From Microbacterium esteraromaticum (GTDB taxonomy: Bacteria; Actinomycetota; Actinomycetes; Actinomycetales; Microbacteriaceae): a stretch of DNA of 64,000 nt. Numbering within the stretch: the first letter of the stretch is position 1; each line of letters opens with the position of its first letter. A program made the position numbers and the translations under genes. Positions 19,935 through 28,596 of the stretch are shown here, one piece after another. The DNA is taken from positions 1 through 64,000 of the forward strand of contig NZ_FUKO01000006.1 in the NCBI RefSeq assembly GCF_900163815.1. Reading direction: 5' to 3'. The notes under the pieces were generated by a model. It was not told the DNA's origin. It saw nothing but the letters and a program-made list of their open reading frames with translations, and ran no database searches.

Positions 19935-22138
19935 GTTACATCGAAGACGTCTCAGCTTCCGCCGATTGGGCTGCGATCGCGCAGGGCGCGCATCACGACC
20001 CGCATTCCGTGCTCGGCGCGCATCCTGCGACGGATGCCGTCGGACGCACCACGACGACGATCCGTGCGCGGCGCCCACTCGCGCAGACCGTCGAGGTCGT
20101 GTTCGAAAACGGCAGCCGACTCGATCTCAGCCACACCGCTCACGGCATTTGGGAAGGGCGCCACGATGGTCCCCCGGTCTCGTACCGCCTCGCAACGTCG
20201 TATGAGGATGGCACGAAGAGCCTCTCCGGCGACCCCTATCGCCACCTCAGCGCCATCGGGGAGATGGACCTTCATCTCATCGGCGAAGGCCGGCACGAGC
20301 GCCTGTGGCAGGTTCTCGGCGCTCATCCTCGCGCGCTCGACGGGGAGACCGGCGTCGACTTCGCCGTCTGGGCTCCCAATGCGTCAGCCGTACGGGTCGT
20401 CGGAGACTTCAACTCGTGGAGCGGCGAGGGCCATGGCATGCGCTCGATGGGCGACAGCGGCGTGTGGGAGCTGTTCGTGCCCGATGTTCCGGTCGGCACC
20501 CGGTACAAGTACGAGATCCTCTCCCCCACCGGTCGCTGGCTGCTGAAGGCCGACCCGATGGCGCAGCAGGCCGAAGTGCCGCCGGCTACGGCATCCGTCG
20601 TCACCCTGAGCGCCTACCGCTGGAACGACGGCGCCTGGCTCACTCGCCGAGCGGCCACGCACGCCGTGGCGCAGCCGATGTCGGTGTACGAACTGCACCT
20701 CGGCTCGTGGCGGGATGATCTCGGCTATCGAGAGGCGGCGGAGCCGCTGATCGAGCACGTGCTGGCCACCGGTTTCACGCACGTCGAGTTCATGCCGCTG
20801 TCCGAGCATCCGTTCGGCGGCTCCTGGGGCTATCAGGTCTCCGGCTACTATGCCGCGACCAGCCGGTACGGCACGCCCGATGACCTGCGCTATCTGATCG
20901 ATCAGCTCCACCAGGCCGGAATCGGCGTGATCATGGACTGGGTGCCGGGGCACTTCCCCAAGGACGACTTCGCGCTGGCGCGCTTCGATGGGCGATCGCT
21001 GTACGAGCATCCCGACCCGCGCCGCGGCGAGCATCAGGACTGGGGCACGCTCGTCTTCGATTACGGCCGCAACGAGGTGCGCAACTTCCTCGTCGCGAAC
21101 GCCCTGTACTGGATGAGCGAGTTCCACGTCGATGGCCTGCGCGTGGATGCCGTGGCGTCGATGCTGTACCTCGACTACTCGCGCAACGAGGGCGAATGGG
21201 AGCCGAACGTGCACGGCGGGAGGGAGAACCTCGAGGCCATCCGCTTCCTGCAAGAAGTGAATGCCACCGCCTACCGACTGCACAAGGGCGTCGTGATGAT
21301 CGCCGAGGAATCCACGGCGTTCCCGGGCGTCACAGCCCCGACGGACCATGCCGGCCTCGGCTTCGGCTTCAAATGGAACATGGGGTGGATGAACGATTCC
21401 CTGGTCTACATGAAGCGCGATCCGCTGCACCGTTCGCATCACGAAGGCGAGATCACCTTCTCGTTCGTGTACGCGTTCGGTGAGAACTACATGCTCCCGA
21501 TCAGTCACGATGAAGTCGTGCACGGCAAGGGCACCCTGGTCTCGCGCATGCCAGGTGACCACGCGCAGAAGCTCGCGAACGTCCGCGCGTACCTGGGCTA
21601 CATGTGGGGCCACCCGGGCAAGAAGCTGCTGTTCATGGGGCAGGAGTTCGGCCAGATCGGCGAATGGTCTGTCGACCGCGAACTGGACTGGTGGCTCCTC
21701 GACCAGCCTTCACACGCGCAGCTGCAGCATTTCGTGTCGGCGATGAACACCGTCTACCGTCACCAGGCGCCGCTCTGGGAGCGCGACAACGACAGCACGT
21801 CGTTCGCGCGGCTGGGAGCGCCCTCGTGGGACCCGAGCGTGGTCGCGTTCGAGCGGCGTGACGCCCATGGCGGACGGCTCGTCGTCGTGACGAACTTCGC
21901 GGGTGTTACGCGCACCGGCTATCGGCTCGCCCTGCCGGTTCAGGGTGAATGGCAGGAAGTGCTGAATACGGATGCTGCCGAATACGGCGGCAGCGACACC
22001 GGCAACCTCGGCGTGATCGAAGCACGTCGCGACTCCGATGACGCACCCGCTGTGGCCACCGTCACTCTGCCTGGACTATCGACGATCTGGTTCCGTCACC
22101 AGAGCGACCCGCACGTGCCGACGATCAGCCACGCGTGA
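19931..22138 (+). CDS. glgB: 1,4-alpha-glucan branching enzyme
   Basis: A 735-residue GH13_9 branching enzyme, long form with two N-terminal beta domains (an N1 domain at about 10-110 and CBM48 at about 125-215). Nucleophile D406 (GLRVDAV) and acid/base E459 (IAEES) are intact, as is ISHDEVVHGKGTL. It introduces alpha-1,6 branches into the linear chains made by GlgE. Translationally coupled to glgE by a four-base overlap. The final gene of the cluster, followed by a hairpin at 22147-22181. Confidence 0.95.
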   Translation: MSYIEDVSASADWAAIAQGAHHDPHSVLGAHPATDAVGRTTTTIRARRPLAQTVEVVFENGSRLDLSHTAHGIWEGRHDGPPVSYRLATSYEDGTKSLSGDPYRHLSAIGEMDLHLIGEGRHERLWQVLGAHPRALDGETGVDFAVWAPNASAVRVVGDFNSWSGEGHGMRSMGDSGVWELFVPDVPVGTRYKYEILSPTGRWLLKADPMAQQAEVPPATASVVTLSAYRWNDGAWLTRRAATHAVAQPMSVYELHLGSWRDDLGYREAAEPLIEHVLATGFTHVEFMPLSEHPFGGSWGYQVSGYYAATSRYGTPDDLRYLIDQLHQAGIGVIMDWVPGHFPKDDFALARFDGRSLYEHPDPRRGEHQDWGTLVFDYGRNEVRNFLVANALYWMSEFHVDGLRVDAVASMLYLDYSRNEGEWEPNVHGGRENLEAIRFLQEVNATAYRLHKGVVMIAEESTAFPGVTAPTDHAGLGFGFKWNMGWMNDSLVYMKRDPLHRSHHEGEITFSFVYAFGENYMLPISHDEVVHGKGTLVSRMPGDHAQKLANVRAYLGYMWGHPGKKLLFMGQEFGQIGEWSVDRELDWWLLDQPSHAQLQHFVSAMNTVYRHQAPLWERDNDSTSFARLGAPSWDPSVVAFERRDAHGGRLVVVTNFAGVTRTGYRLALPVQGEWQEVLNTDAAEYGGSDTGNLGVIEARRDSDDAPAVATVTLPGLSTIWFRHQSDPHVPTISHA

Positions 22139-22146
22139 CCCGGAGA

Positions 22147-22181
22147 TGAGCACGCGGTAGGCGGTGCAGGCCGCGTGCTCA
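22147..22181. terminator. Hairpin between convergent glgB and the thioredoxin-TPR gene
   Basis: An 11-bp perfect inverted repeat (TGAGCACGCGG) with a 13-base loop in the 60-base convergent gap. There is no T tract on either side, so it may act as a bidirectional transcription stop only in part. Confidence 0.5.
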
Positions 22182-22198
22182 CTGCCTGACGAGTCTGT

Positions 22199-23182
22199 TC
22201 AGAAGAGCATCGAGGCGAGCCGCGTGCGCGCGGGGGCCACGCGCGGGTCTGCCGAGCCCACCAGGTCGAAAAGCTCCACAAGCCGTTCGCGCACGCGCAC
22301 GCGCTGCTCCGCGTCAAGAGCGGCGAACAGCTCGAGCAGTCGGTCGAAGGCATCATCGATGTGGCCGCCGGCCAGGTCGAGATCCGCGACCTGGAACTGA
22401 GCATCCACGTCGAGTGGGGCGGCTGCAGCCGCCGCACGCACCTCCTGCAGATCCAGTCCCTGCACCCGACCGAGCAAGCGCACCTGTCCGAGACCGGCTT
22501 TGGCCTCCTCATCGCGGGGGCTCTCAGCCAATGCGCGCTCGTAGGCCTGCGCCGCGCGCTCGTAGTCGCCGGCCTCGATCGCCTCGAAAGCTTCGGCGTG
22601 CAGGGGCGGCAGGGGCGCTTCCTGCACCTCTTCGACGGCGTCGGATGCGTCGTCACCCGGTGCATCTTCGAACGGCACGGAACCTGACACTCCGCTCTGC
22701 TCTGCCACCTCCAGCAGCTTCGTGAACACTTCCCGCACCTGCGCCTCTGGGACGGCACCGGTGAACATCGGCACCGGCTGCCCGCCGATCAGCGCGATCA
22801 CCATCGGGATCGACTCTGCACGGAAGGCCTGTGCGATCTGCGGGTTCGCGTCGACATCGACCTTGGCCAGGACCACGCGTCCGGCCTGCTCCTTCGTCAC
22901 CTTCTCGATGACGGGACTGAGCTGCTTGCAGGGACCGCACCACTCCGCCCAGAGATCGACGACGACCGGCACGGTGCGCGAGAGTTCGACGATGTCGCCG
23001 AACGACGCATCCGTCACATCGATGACGACACCGGATGCCGCCGGCGCGCCGGTCTCGCCCGGCGCGGGCGCGCCGGCTGCGGGCGCGGCCGTACCAGGTG
23101 CACCCGCAGGCTGCTGGCCGCGGCCACGCAGCGAGGAGAGGTCGACGGCGCCGCGAAGTGCGGCTGCGGAGATTTCAGTCAC
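22199..23182 (-). CDS. Thioredoxin-domain protein with TPR-like C-terminus (YbbN/CnoX-like)
   Basis: A 327-residue cytoplasmic protein. Residues 20-50 are a flexible Gly/Pro/Ala linker. The thioredoxin domain at about 52-165 contains WCGPC with C82 and C85, so it is redox-competent in sequence. The C-terminal part, about 195-327, is helical and TPR-like, as in YbbN/CnoX co-chaperones that protect clients from oxidation. GTG 23182 overlaps the stop of the upstream envelope-protein gene by four bases, so both belong to one operon. A direct functional link between the two proteins is inference. Confidence 0.85.
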   Translation of the reverse strand: MTEISAAALRGAVDLSSLRGRGQQPAGAPGTAAPAAGAPAPGETGAPAASGVVIDVTDASFGDIVELSRTVPVVVDLWAEWCGPCKQLSPVIEKVTKEQAGRVVLAKVDVDANPQIAQAFRAESIPMVIALIGGQPVPMFTGAVPEAQVREVFTKLLEVAEQSGVSGSVPFEDAPGDDASDAVEEVQEAPLPPLHAEAFEAIEAGDYERAAQAYERALAESPRDEEAKAGLGQVRLLGRVQGLDLQEVRAAAAAAPLDVDAQFQVADLDLAGGHIDDAFDRLLELFAALDAEQRVRVRERLVELFDLVGSADPRVAPARTRLASMLF

Positions 23183-25032
23183 TTGATCACCTTCACGCTG
23201 AGGAGGTCCTGGTGGTATGCCAGCAGTCGGATCTGTTCGTTCGACCCCTGGGCTGGTACGGCGAAGAAGAGCTGCAGACCATACGTGGTCACGACTCCCT
23301 TCGCCGACTCCTTGGCGCCGGTAAGCGCCTTTGCTTCGGCATTCTCGCCGAAGCGGATGACGGCATCCGACGTGGTGGGGGCGACGGTTTCGCTGTCGGT
23401 CACGCTCACGGCCACGACGGCGCCGCTGTCGAGCGTGGCCATCGAGAACGGCTCCTGATCCGTGGGAGCCAAGTCGAACGTCGCCTTCGACGTCTTGGCC
23501 GCGCCCTTGTCGGCGAGTCCCTTCACGACATTCGCACGACTCTCCCGCAGCGTATCTGCGAGCTTCAGCGATACCTCGTCGAAACGGTCGGCGTATTCGC
23601 TCTTGTCGCCCGCGTCGACAAAATCGGCGAAGGCTGTGCCGAGCTCGGCCGGAGGCAGTGAAAGGAACGCGGATTCAGCCGGTACCCGGGTCGTGCCCAG
23701 CCATCCGGGCGCGACGTTCGGGAACTGACCGGATGCCGGCATCTCGGCCATCTCTGCGATGCGGTAGTTCGACCAGGGGTCGGCCTGGGTCATCGTGAGC
23801 AGCACCGGGGGCACCGTCTCGTCCTTCTCGGAGACAGTCAGCACGAGGACGCTGCGCGGCCAGCTCTCGGTGGCCTCGGGCAGCTGAATCTTGATCTTGT
23901 CACGAGGTGCGATCAGTGCGCCCGAGCGCTCCGCGATCTTGTCGCGCAGCGTGTACTCGGTGCGGCGAGCGTCCATCGCCGTGCCGGTGAGACGAGTCGC
24001 GGCGAGGTCGGCATCGAGATCGGCATCCGCCTTCTCGAGGGTGGCAGCGATCTCAGTGACGATCCGCTGACCCTGCTTCTCGCCGACCACTGGGGGCTTC
24101 TGGTTCTCAGGCGCGACCACCGTCGGAGTCGGCGTGGGTGTCGGCGTCTCAGCTCCGAACTGCGGCCAGGATTCGGGTGAGCAACCCGTAGCAAGGACGG
24201 CGGTCAGGGCCAGTGCGGGCAGCGCGAACGCGATCCGTCGTGCGGACGCCGTGCGCTCGGCACGACCAGTGCCATTCGGATCCTGGGTCGGCTCAGAGCC
24301 TTCCGGCGCATCCTGGGCCGGCTGAGGTGAGTCGAGCTGCTCGCGCGTCGGCGCACCGGCAATCCCGATCGGCTGGGTCTCCGGCAGCGGGCCGGGTCCT
24401 TTGCGACGCGGACCGCGGCCGCGCCGCTGGTAGCGGATCGCCAAGATATAGAGCACGAGGCCGACCGCGAGCATCACGGCACCAGCGACCATCAAGGGGC
24501 CCGCCAGTGGCGTGCGGGTATCCAGACCCCACGAGAGCAGAATGTCTGTCGGCGCGGGTTCGACCCCGTCGCGAGCGATGAGGACGCTGTTGCCGGCGGG
24601 CAGCTGCATCTCGGCGACGAGCGATCCCTCATCGGCGAACGAGTCCAACCAGAGGTCGGAACCGGCGGGGTTTCGGCCCGAGGTCTCGCCACCATCCGCC
24701 GGAGCCAGCTCGGCGTCGACATGGGTGGATTTGACCTTGTCCGACTTGGTCATCGCGACATGCGTGTATGCCGTGTCGGACAGCCATGACGTCATGTCAG
24801 AAGTGCGGCCATAGGCGACGAAGATGTCTCCTGTGCCGCGCACGAGCAGAGTCTGCAGGCCCTCATGCGAACGCAGCACGTCGGCATCGACGAGCACATA
24901 CGGCTCGGGGTGATCGACGGTGAGTTCCAGCCGCTGCTCGGACGGGCCCATGAAGATGGTGCGCTGAGCAATACCGGCTCCGATGAGAACCGTGGCCAGC
25001 ACGAAGGCAACGACGGCCCATACGAAACGCAC
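23179..25032 (-). CDS. Large envelope protein: two-TM N-terminal part joined to a lipoprotein-like C-terminal part
   Basis: A 617-residue protein I do not recognise. Residues 1-22 are a signal anchor; 30-175 look extracytoplasmic; 178-200 is a second membrane helix followed by RYQRRGRGPRRKG, a clear cytoplasmic positive cluster. After a Pro-rich linker, residues 266-284 form a second signal-like helix ending in LTAVLATGC, a lipobox with C284, then a TPTPTPT linker and a 300-residue domain that would be outside. The gene thus reads like a membrane protein and a lipoprotein fused in frame. GTG 25032 has GAAGGAG eight bases upstream. The last bases overlap the thioredoxin-TPR gene. No enzymatic motif is visible. 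Confidence 0.75.
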   Translation of the reverse strand: MRFVWAVVAFVLATVLIGAGIAQRTIFMGPSEQRLELTVDHPEPYVLVDADVLRSHEGLQTLLVRGTGDIFVAYGRTSDMTSWLSDTAYTHVAMTKSDKVKSTHVDAELAPADGGETSGRNPAGSDLWLDSFADEGSLVAEMQLPAGNSVLIARDGVEPAPTDILLSWGLDTRTPLAGPLMVAGAVMLAVGLVLYILAIRYQRRGRGPRRKGPGPLPETQPIGIAGAPTREQLDSPQPAQDAPEGSEPTQDPNGTGRAERTASARRIAFALPALALTAVLATGCSPESWPQFGAETPTPTPTPTVVAPENQKPPVVGEKQGQRIVTEIAATLEKADADLDADLAATRLTGTAMDARRTEYTLRDKIAERSGALIAPRDKIKIQLPEATESWPRSVLVLTVSEKDETVPPVLLTMTQADPWSNYRIAEMAEMPASGQFPNVAPGWLGTTRVPAESAFLSLPPAELGTAFADFVDAGDKSEYADRFDEVSLKLADTLRESRANVVKGLADKGAAKTSKATFDLAPTDQEPFSMATLDSGAVVAVSVTDSETVAPTTSDAVIRFGENAEAKALTGAKESAKGVVTTYGLQLFFAVPAQGSNEQIRLLAYHQDLLSVKVIK

Positions 25033-25175
25033 GAATCAACTCCTTCACGTGACCCCGGGCATCCGCCGATGGTCTCCGCTCGACGTTTCAGCCTAGCGAA
25101 ATCACCTGTGCATTGCCCACGAACGCCGCCGGAGACGCTCCGGCACGGCACGACTAAAGCGCGGCGACGAACAAC

Positions 25176-25181
25176 TATGAT
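25176..25181 (+). promoter_or_regulatory. -10 box (TATGAT) of the PerM-type transporter gene
   Basis: TATGAT, with an expected start of transcription near 25188 and a 20-base leader containing AGGAGAG before ATG 25208. This is a leadered promoter, unlike many neighbours. Confidence 0.5.
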
Positions 25182-25207
25182 TGCACCGCAGATCGATCAG
25201 GAGAGCA

Positions 25208-26287
25208 ATGAAGATCCATAATCCCTTCCGCACCGCTCTGGTGGCGACGCTCGGCGTGGGTCTCGGTCTCCTCATCATCAACGGCGCGCAGACTCTGTCG
25301 ACGGTCATTCTCTACATCGGCACCGCGCTGTTCCTCAGCCTCGGGCTCGACCCGCTGGTGAGCTTCCTGGAAAGACGCGGCCTGCCCCGCTGGGCAGCAG
25401 TGCTCATCACCATCCTCGCAGTGCTCAGCATCTTCGCGGCGATCGTCCTGATCGTGCTGCCCGTGGTCGTCGACCAGATCTCGCAGCTGGTGAGCCAGAT
25501 CACGCCGTTCGTCATCGACGGGCAGGGGACCATCGAATCGCTGAAGCAGTGGATGTCCACCACGTTCCCCAATCTCGCCGTCGATGATGTCTTCGCCTAC
25601 CTCACCAATTGGATGGCGAGCGGGGACTGGCAGAGAAGCGTCGCCGCCTGGACGGAGTCGATCGGACAGGGAGTTCTCGTCGTCGGCGGTGCGGTGTTCG
25701 CCGGTTTGTTCGGATCGATCATCGTGCTGGTGCTCACCATCTATCTGACCGCCTCGACGCCTTCGCTGAAGCGCTCGGTCTATCAGCTCATGCCGGCGTC
25801 GCGACGCGAGCGCTTCATGGATATCGCCGATCAGATCACCGACTCCGTCGGTCACTACGTCATGGGCCAGGTCTCGCTGGGAATCATCAACGGCATCCTC
25901 AGCGCCATCTTCCTCTCGATCATCCACGCGCCGTTCACCGCCGTACTCGCCGTCATCGCGTTCTTCTTCTCGCTCATCCCCCTGGTCGGAACGCTGACCG
26001 GTTCGACGATCATCGTGCTCGCCTGCCTGCTCCCCGGCGTGGGGTCCCCCGGCACAGCCCTCGCCGCTGCCATCTGGTATCTCATCTACATGCAGGTCGA
26101 GGCGTACTTCATCGCCCCGCGCATCATGAGCCGGGCGGTGGCGGTGCCCGGTGCCGTCGTCGTCATCGCCGCGCTCTCCGGCGGCGCGCTGCTGGGGCTT
26201 CTGGGAGCACTCATCGCGATTCCCGTTGCGGCGAGTTTCCTGATCATCTACCGACAGGTGCTCATTCCGCGCATGAACGAGCGCTGA
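25208..26287 (+). CDS. AI-2E/PerM family membrane transporter
   Basis: A 359-residue integral membrane protein with about eight helices: pairs near 12-30, 35-50 and 65-90, a long central extracytoplasmic stretch (about 95-150), then further helices from 155 to 345. The family includes PerM and the AI-2 exporter TqsA, but most members have no proven substrate and some are sodium/proton antiporters. ATG 25208 follows AGGAGAG; an in-frame upstream ATG lacks a ribosome-binding site. Its stop lies two bases from the convergent hydrolase stop. Confidence 0.85.
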   Translation: MKIHNPFRTALVATLGVGLGLLIINGAQTLSTVILYIGTALFLSLGLDPLVSFLERRGLPRWAAVLITILAVLSIFAAIVLIVLPVVVDQISQLVSQITPFVIDGQGTIESLKQWMSTTFPNLAVDDVFAYLTNWMASGDWQRSVAAWTESIGQGVLVVGGAVFAGLFGSIIVLVLTIYLTASTPSLKRSVYQLMPASRRERFMDIADQITDSVGHYVMGQVSLGIINGILSAIFLSIIHAPFTAVLAVIAFFFSLIPLVGTLTGSTIIVLACLLPGVGSPGTALAAAIWYLIYMQVEAYFIAPRIMSRAVAVPGAVVVIAALSGGALLGLLGALIAIPVAASFLIIYRQVLIPRMNER

Positions 26288-26289
26288 GC

Positions 26290-27006
26290 TCAGGTCTCCC
26301 AGACAGTAGACAGCGGCAGTGCGCCCGGATTCACCGCGGCCACGATCTCGGTGAGTACACGACGTGTCTGGCTCTCCCCCACCCACAGGTGCTTGGCGCC
26401 GTCGACGCCGATGACCGTGGCGTGCGGCACGGTCGAGAAGCGCTCACGAGCCTGGGCGGGCTGCAGATAGTCATCGAATTCCGGCACGAGAACCACCATC
26501 TCGCGCTCGTCGCCGCGCCAAGCGGAGAGATCAGCATCAGTGGCTCGATGCAACGGAGGCGAGAGCAGGATGACGCCTTCGATGTCGTGGTCGAGGCCAT
26601 ACTTGAGTGCGAGTTCGGTGCCGAAGGACCATCCGACCAGCCAAGGCCGCGGAAGCCCCTGCTCCGAGACGAAGTCCACGGCAGCAGCGACGTCGAACTG
26701 CTCACCGGCACCACCGTCGAACGTGCCCGCGCTCGTGCCACGCGGCGACGTCGTGCCGCGGGTATTGAATCGCAGAACCGCGAGATCGGCCTGCGCGGGG
26801 AGACGCCCCGCCGCCTTGCGGATGATGTGCGAGTCCATGCAGCCGCCGGCGGTGGGCAGCGGATGCAGCGTCACGAGCGTCGCCAAGGGCACCCGGTCCT
26901 GCGGGAGAGCGAGCTCCCCGACGAGGGTCAGCCCGTCAGCAGTCTCGAATTCGACCGCGGTGCGCTGAGCCGGCAGCAGCGCAGGTCCGCGAATCTCCAT
27001 CGTCAT
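26290..27006 (-). CDS. Alpha/beta-hydrolase family serine hydrolase
   Basis: A 238-residue cytoplasmic hydrolase. The nucleophile elbow is GWSFG (GxSxG), an Asp in PEFDDYLQP and a His in GAKHLWVGE complete a plausible triad. The oxyanion segment is TLHPLPTAGGCMDSHI. The sequence resembles short-chain dienelactone-hydrolase-like or KANL2-like hydrolases; the substrate is unknown. Start ATG 27006 overlaps the stop of the zinc-ribbon gene (ATGA), and a longer upstream frame is rejected because it covers that gene. Probably cotranscribed with the two genes above it. Confidence 0.82.
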   Translation of the reverse strand: MTMEIRGPALLPAQRTAVEFETADGLTLVGELALPQDRVPLATLVTLHPLPTAGGCMDSHIIRKAAGRLPAQADLAVLRFNTRGTTSPRGTSAGTFDGGAGEQFDVAAAVDFVSEQGLPRPWLVGWSFGTELALKYGLDHDIEGVILLSPPLHRATDADLSAWRGDEREMVVLVPEFDDYLQPAQARERFSTVPHATVIGVDGAKHLWVGESQTRRVLTEIVAAVNPGALPLSTVWET

Positions 27007-27290
27007 GAGATGTTCCAGCAGTGCGAGTGCCAGTGCCTCCGCGCCGCTAGATCCGCGGACTCCCCCATCACACCGTCCGCGCGCCAGGCGACGACATGTG
27101 CCGTCGCCGGTGCGATCGCGCGACCGCACCCGGGGCAGGTGTATTCCTTGACGGCTTTGCTCCCGGTGACGGGCTGCACCGTCCACTCCTGGCCGCGACG
27201 GGTCTCGGTTCGTTTCCACCCAGCCAGCAGGCGCTCGAAGGAGTCGCCCTCAGGCGATCGTTCCGGTCGTCGGCGATGTGAGCGTGGCAT
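27003..27290 (-). CDS. Small zinc-ribbon-like protein of unknown function
   Basis: A 95-residue basic protein with one CPGCG knuckle at about 52-56 and a C-terminal His/Cys cluster (HWHSHCW), a likely single zinc site. The N-terminus is Arg-rich. Homologues are widespread in actinobacteria and often carry a misleading nucleotide-binding label; no P-loop is present. It lies nine bases downstream of the transglycosylase-like gene and overlaps the hydrolase by four bases, so it sits mid-operon. Confidence 0.7.
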   Translation of the reverse strand: MPRSHRRRPERSPEGDSFERLLAGWKRTETRRGQEWTVQPVTGSKAVKEYTCPGCGRAIAPATAHVVAWRADGVMGESADLAARRHWHSHCWNIS

Positions 27291-27299
27291 ACCGCTGGT

Positions 27300-27974
27300 T
27301 TACCACCAGTGGTTGCGCTTCCAGAAGTCGTAGGCGTTCGCCCAGCTCCCGTAGCGTCCGACCGCGTACCCATTACCCCAGCGCAGATTGTCCACCGGGT
27401 TGTAGCCGTTGCCCGGCACCTTGCTGCACGGCAGCGCCTGAACCAGACCGCAGGCACCCGACGAGCGATTCGTCGCGTTCGGGTTCCAGCCGCTCTCTCT
27501 GGAGACGATGTAGTCGACATACGCTCGGTCCCCAGCGCCGATGCCGGCCGCTGCCATCCATTGATCCTTGGAACCGCCGCCCGAGTACTTCGGCGGTCCG
27601 GAATGGCCACCGCCGGAGCTCTGATTTGCGCCAGTCGAAGCGACCACAGGCTTCGGCTTGGGCTTCGGTTTCGGCTTGACGTACACCTCGAAGCTGCCGC
27701 GGTCGACGGGCTCGATCGCTGCCCCTTCGACCGTGACCGTGATGTTCTGGGTGTCAGCGGATGCCAACGAGAACGCAGTCACCGGTGCGTCAGCCTGAGC
27801 GGGCTCCGCAAGAGCCATGCCCGTGGGTGCGAGCATCGCACCGGAGAAACCGAGGACGGCGAGGCCTGCGACCACCGCGCTGACGCGGCGACGCACTGGC
27901 TTCTTCTTCGCGCTCGACGCGTTCGGGCGCGTCGAGGACGAGATCAATTCGTTATCGGGTGTCACGATGGGCAT
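27300..27974 (-). CDS. Secreted lysozyme/transglycosylase-like protein
   Basis: A 224-residue exported protein. A basic N-terminus (KKKPVRRR) and hydrophobic helix at about 31-57 form a signal peptide with a probable cut near ALAEP. A short beta-rich region, a Lys-Pro repeat linker (100-109) and a Gly/Ser linker lead to a C-terminal transglycosylase-like domain with catalytic-type E160 in VSRESGWNPNATN, and two cysteines (C175, C183) around GACGLVQALPC. It should act on peptidoglycan in the wall. The start is uncertain: TAGACT at 27976-27981 is one base before ATG 27974, so a transcript from it may use GTG 27965 instead. Confidence 0.8.
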   Translation of the reverse strand: MPIVTPDNELISSSTRPNASSAKKKPVRRRVSAVVAGLAVLGFSGAMLAPTGMALAEPAQADAPVTAFSLASADTQNITVTVEGAAIEPVDRGSFEVYVKPKPKPKPKPVVASTGANQSSGGGHSGPPKYSGGGSKDQWMAAAGIGAGDRAYVDYIVSRESGWNPNATNRSSGACGLVQALPCSKVPGNGYNPVDNLRWGNGYAVGRYGSWANAYDFWKRNHWW

Positions 27975-27975
27975 C

Positions 27976-27981
27976 AGTCTA
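27976..27981 (-). promoter_or_regulatory. -10 box (TAGACT) of the transglycosylase-like gene
   Basis: Minus-strand TAGACT, 17 bases downstream of TGGACG, which resembles a -35 hexamer. Transcription would begin close to 27968, inside the first codons of the longest reading frame. Confidence 0.5.
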
Positions 27982-28011
27982 CGCAGTTGTCCCTGAGACG
28001 TCCATGAGAAC

Positions 28012-28596
28012 TCACCGAACAGCGAGCATCACATCGACGGTGGCGTCAAGAAGTGCGTCCACCTGCTCTTCTCGGTAGCCGCCCCGCTGCATCCGGAAGG
28101 CAGCACCGCGCACCTGTTCCACGTCCAGAGCGTCCCCGTCGCGGAGAAAAGCGGTGATGCGCTCTGCAACGTGATCGACCTCGTCGAGGCGGTAGCCGAA
28201 GGTGAGCATGCCGGTTCTCGCGAAACGCTGACGATGCGGCCGAGCCAGGTGGTCGAGAATCTGCTGGGCGTCATCGCGCGCTCGCGCCACCCAGCGCTCC
28301 ACCCCGGTGGCTCGCACCGCACGGTCGCGCTTTCGAGCGGCGAAAGCATCCTCCACACGGCTGAGTGCTGCATCGACGTCAGCGACGACGTAGCCGTGTT
28401 TGACGAGGGGGAACGAGGCCACCCGTACATCTTCAGCACCGAAATCCGTGCGCTCGTCTTCGAACGCACCGCGCGCAGAATCCAGAAAGTTGTCGACCGC
28501 CGCAGGGTGATAGCCGCGCTGGCGACCGGAAGTGAGGGGGAATGCGGGTCGGGCGTCGCCCGCATCGTCGAGTGCATCGAGGTCAGCGTCGGTCAT
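28012..28596 (-). CDS. DivIVA-domain repeat protein
   Basis: A 194-residue protein with three to four short repeats of the actinobacterial DivIVA-like motif: GYHPAAVDNFLD, GYVVADVDAALSRVED, GYRLDEVDHVAERI and GYREEQVDALLD. Full-length coiled-coil Wag31/DivIVA features are missing, so it is not the polar scaffold itself. ATG 28596 shares one base with the cdsA stop (TGATG), so it is translationally coupled to cdsA. A role in cell-envelope growth is suggested by this position but not shown. Confidence 0.78.
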   Translation of the reverse strand: MTDADLDALDDAGDARPAFPLTSGRQRGYHPAAVDNFLDSARGAFEDERTDFGAEDVRVASFPLVKHGYVVADVDAALSRVEDAFAARKRDRAVRATGVERWVARARDDAQQILDHLARPHRQRFARTGMLTFGYRLDEVDHVAERITAFLRDGDALDVEQVRGAAFRMQRGGYREEQVDALLDATVDVMLAVR

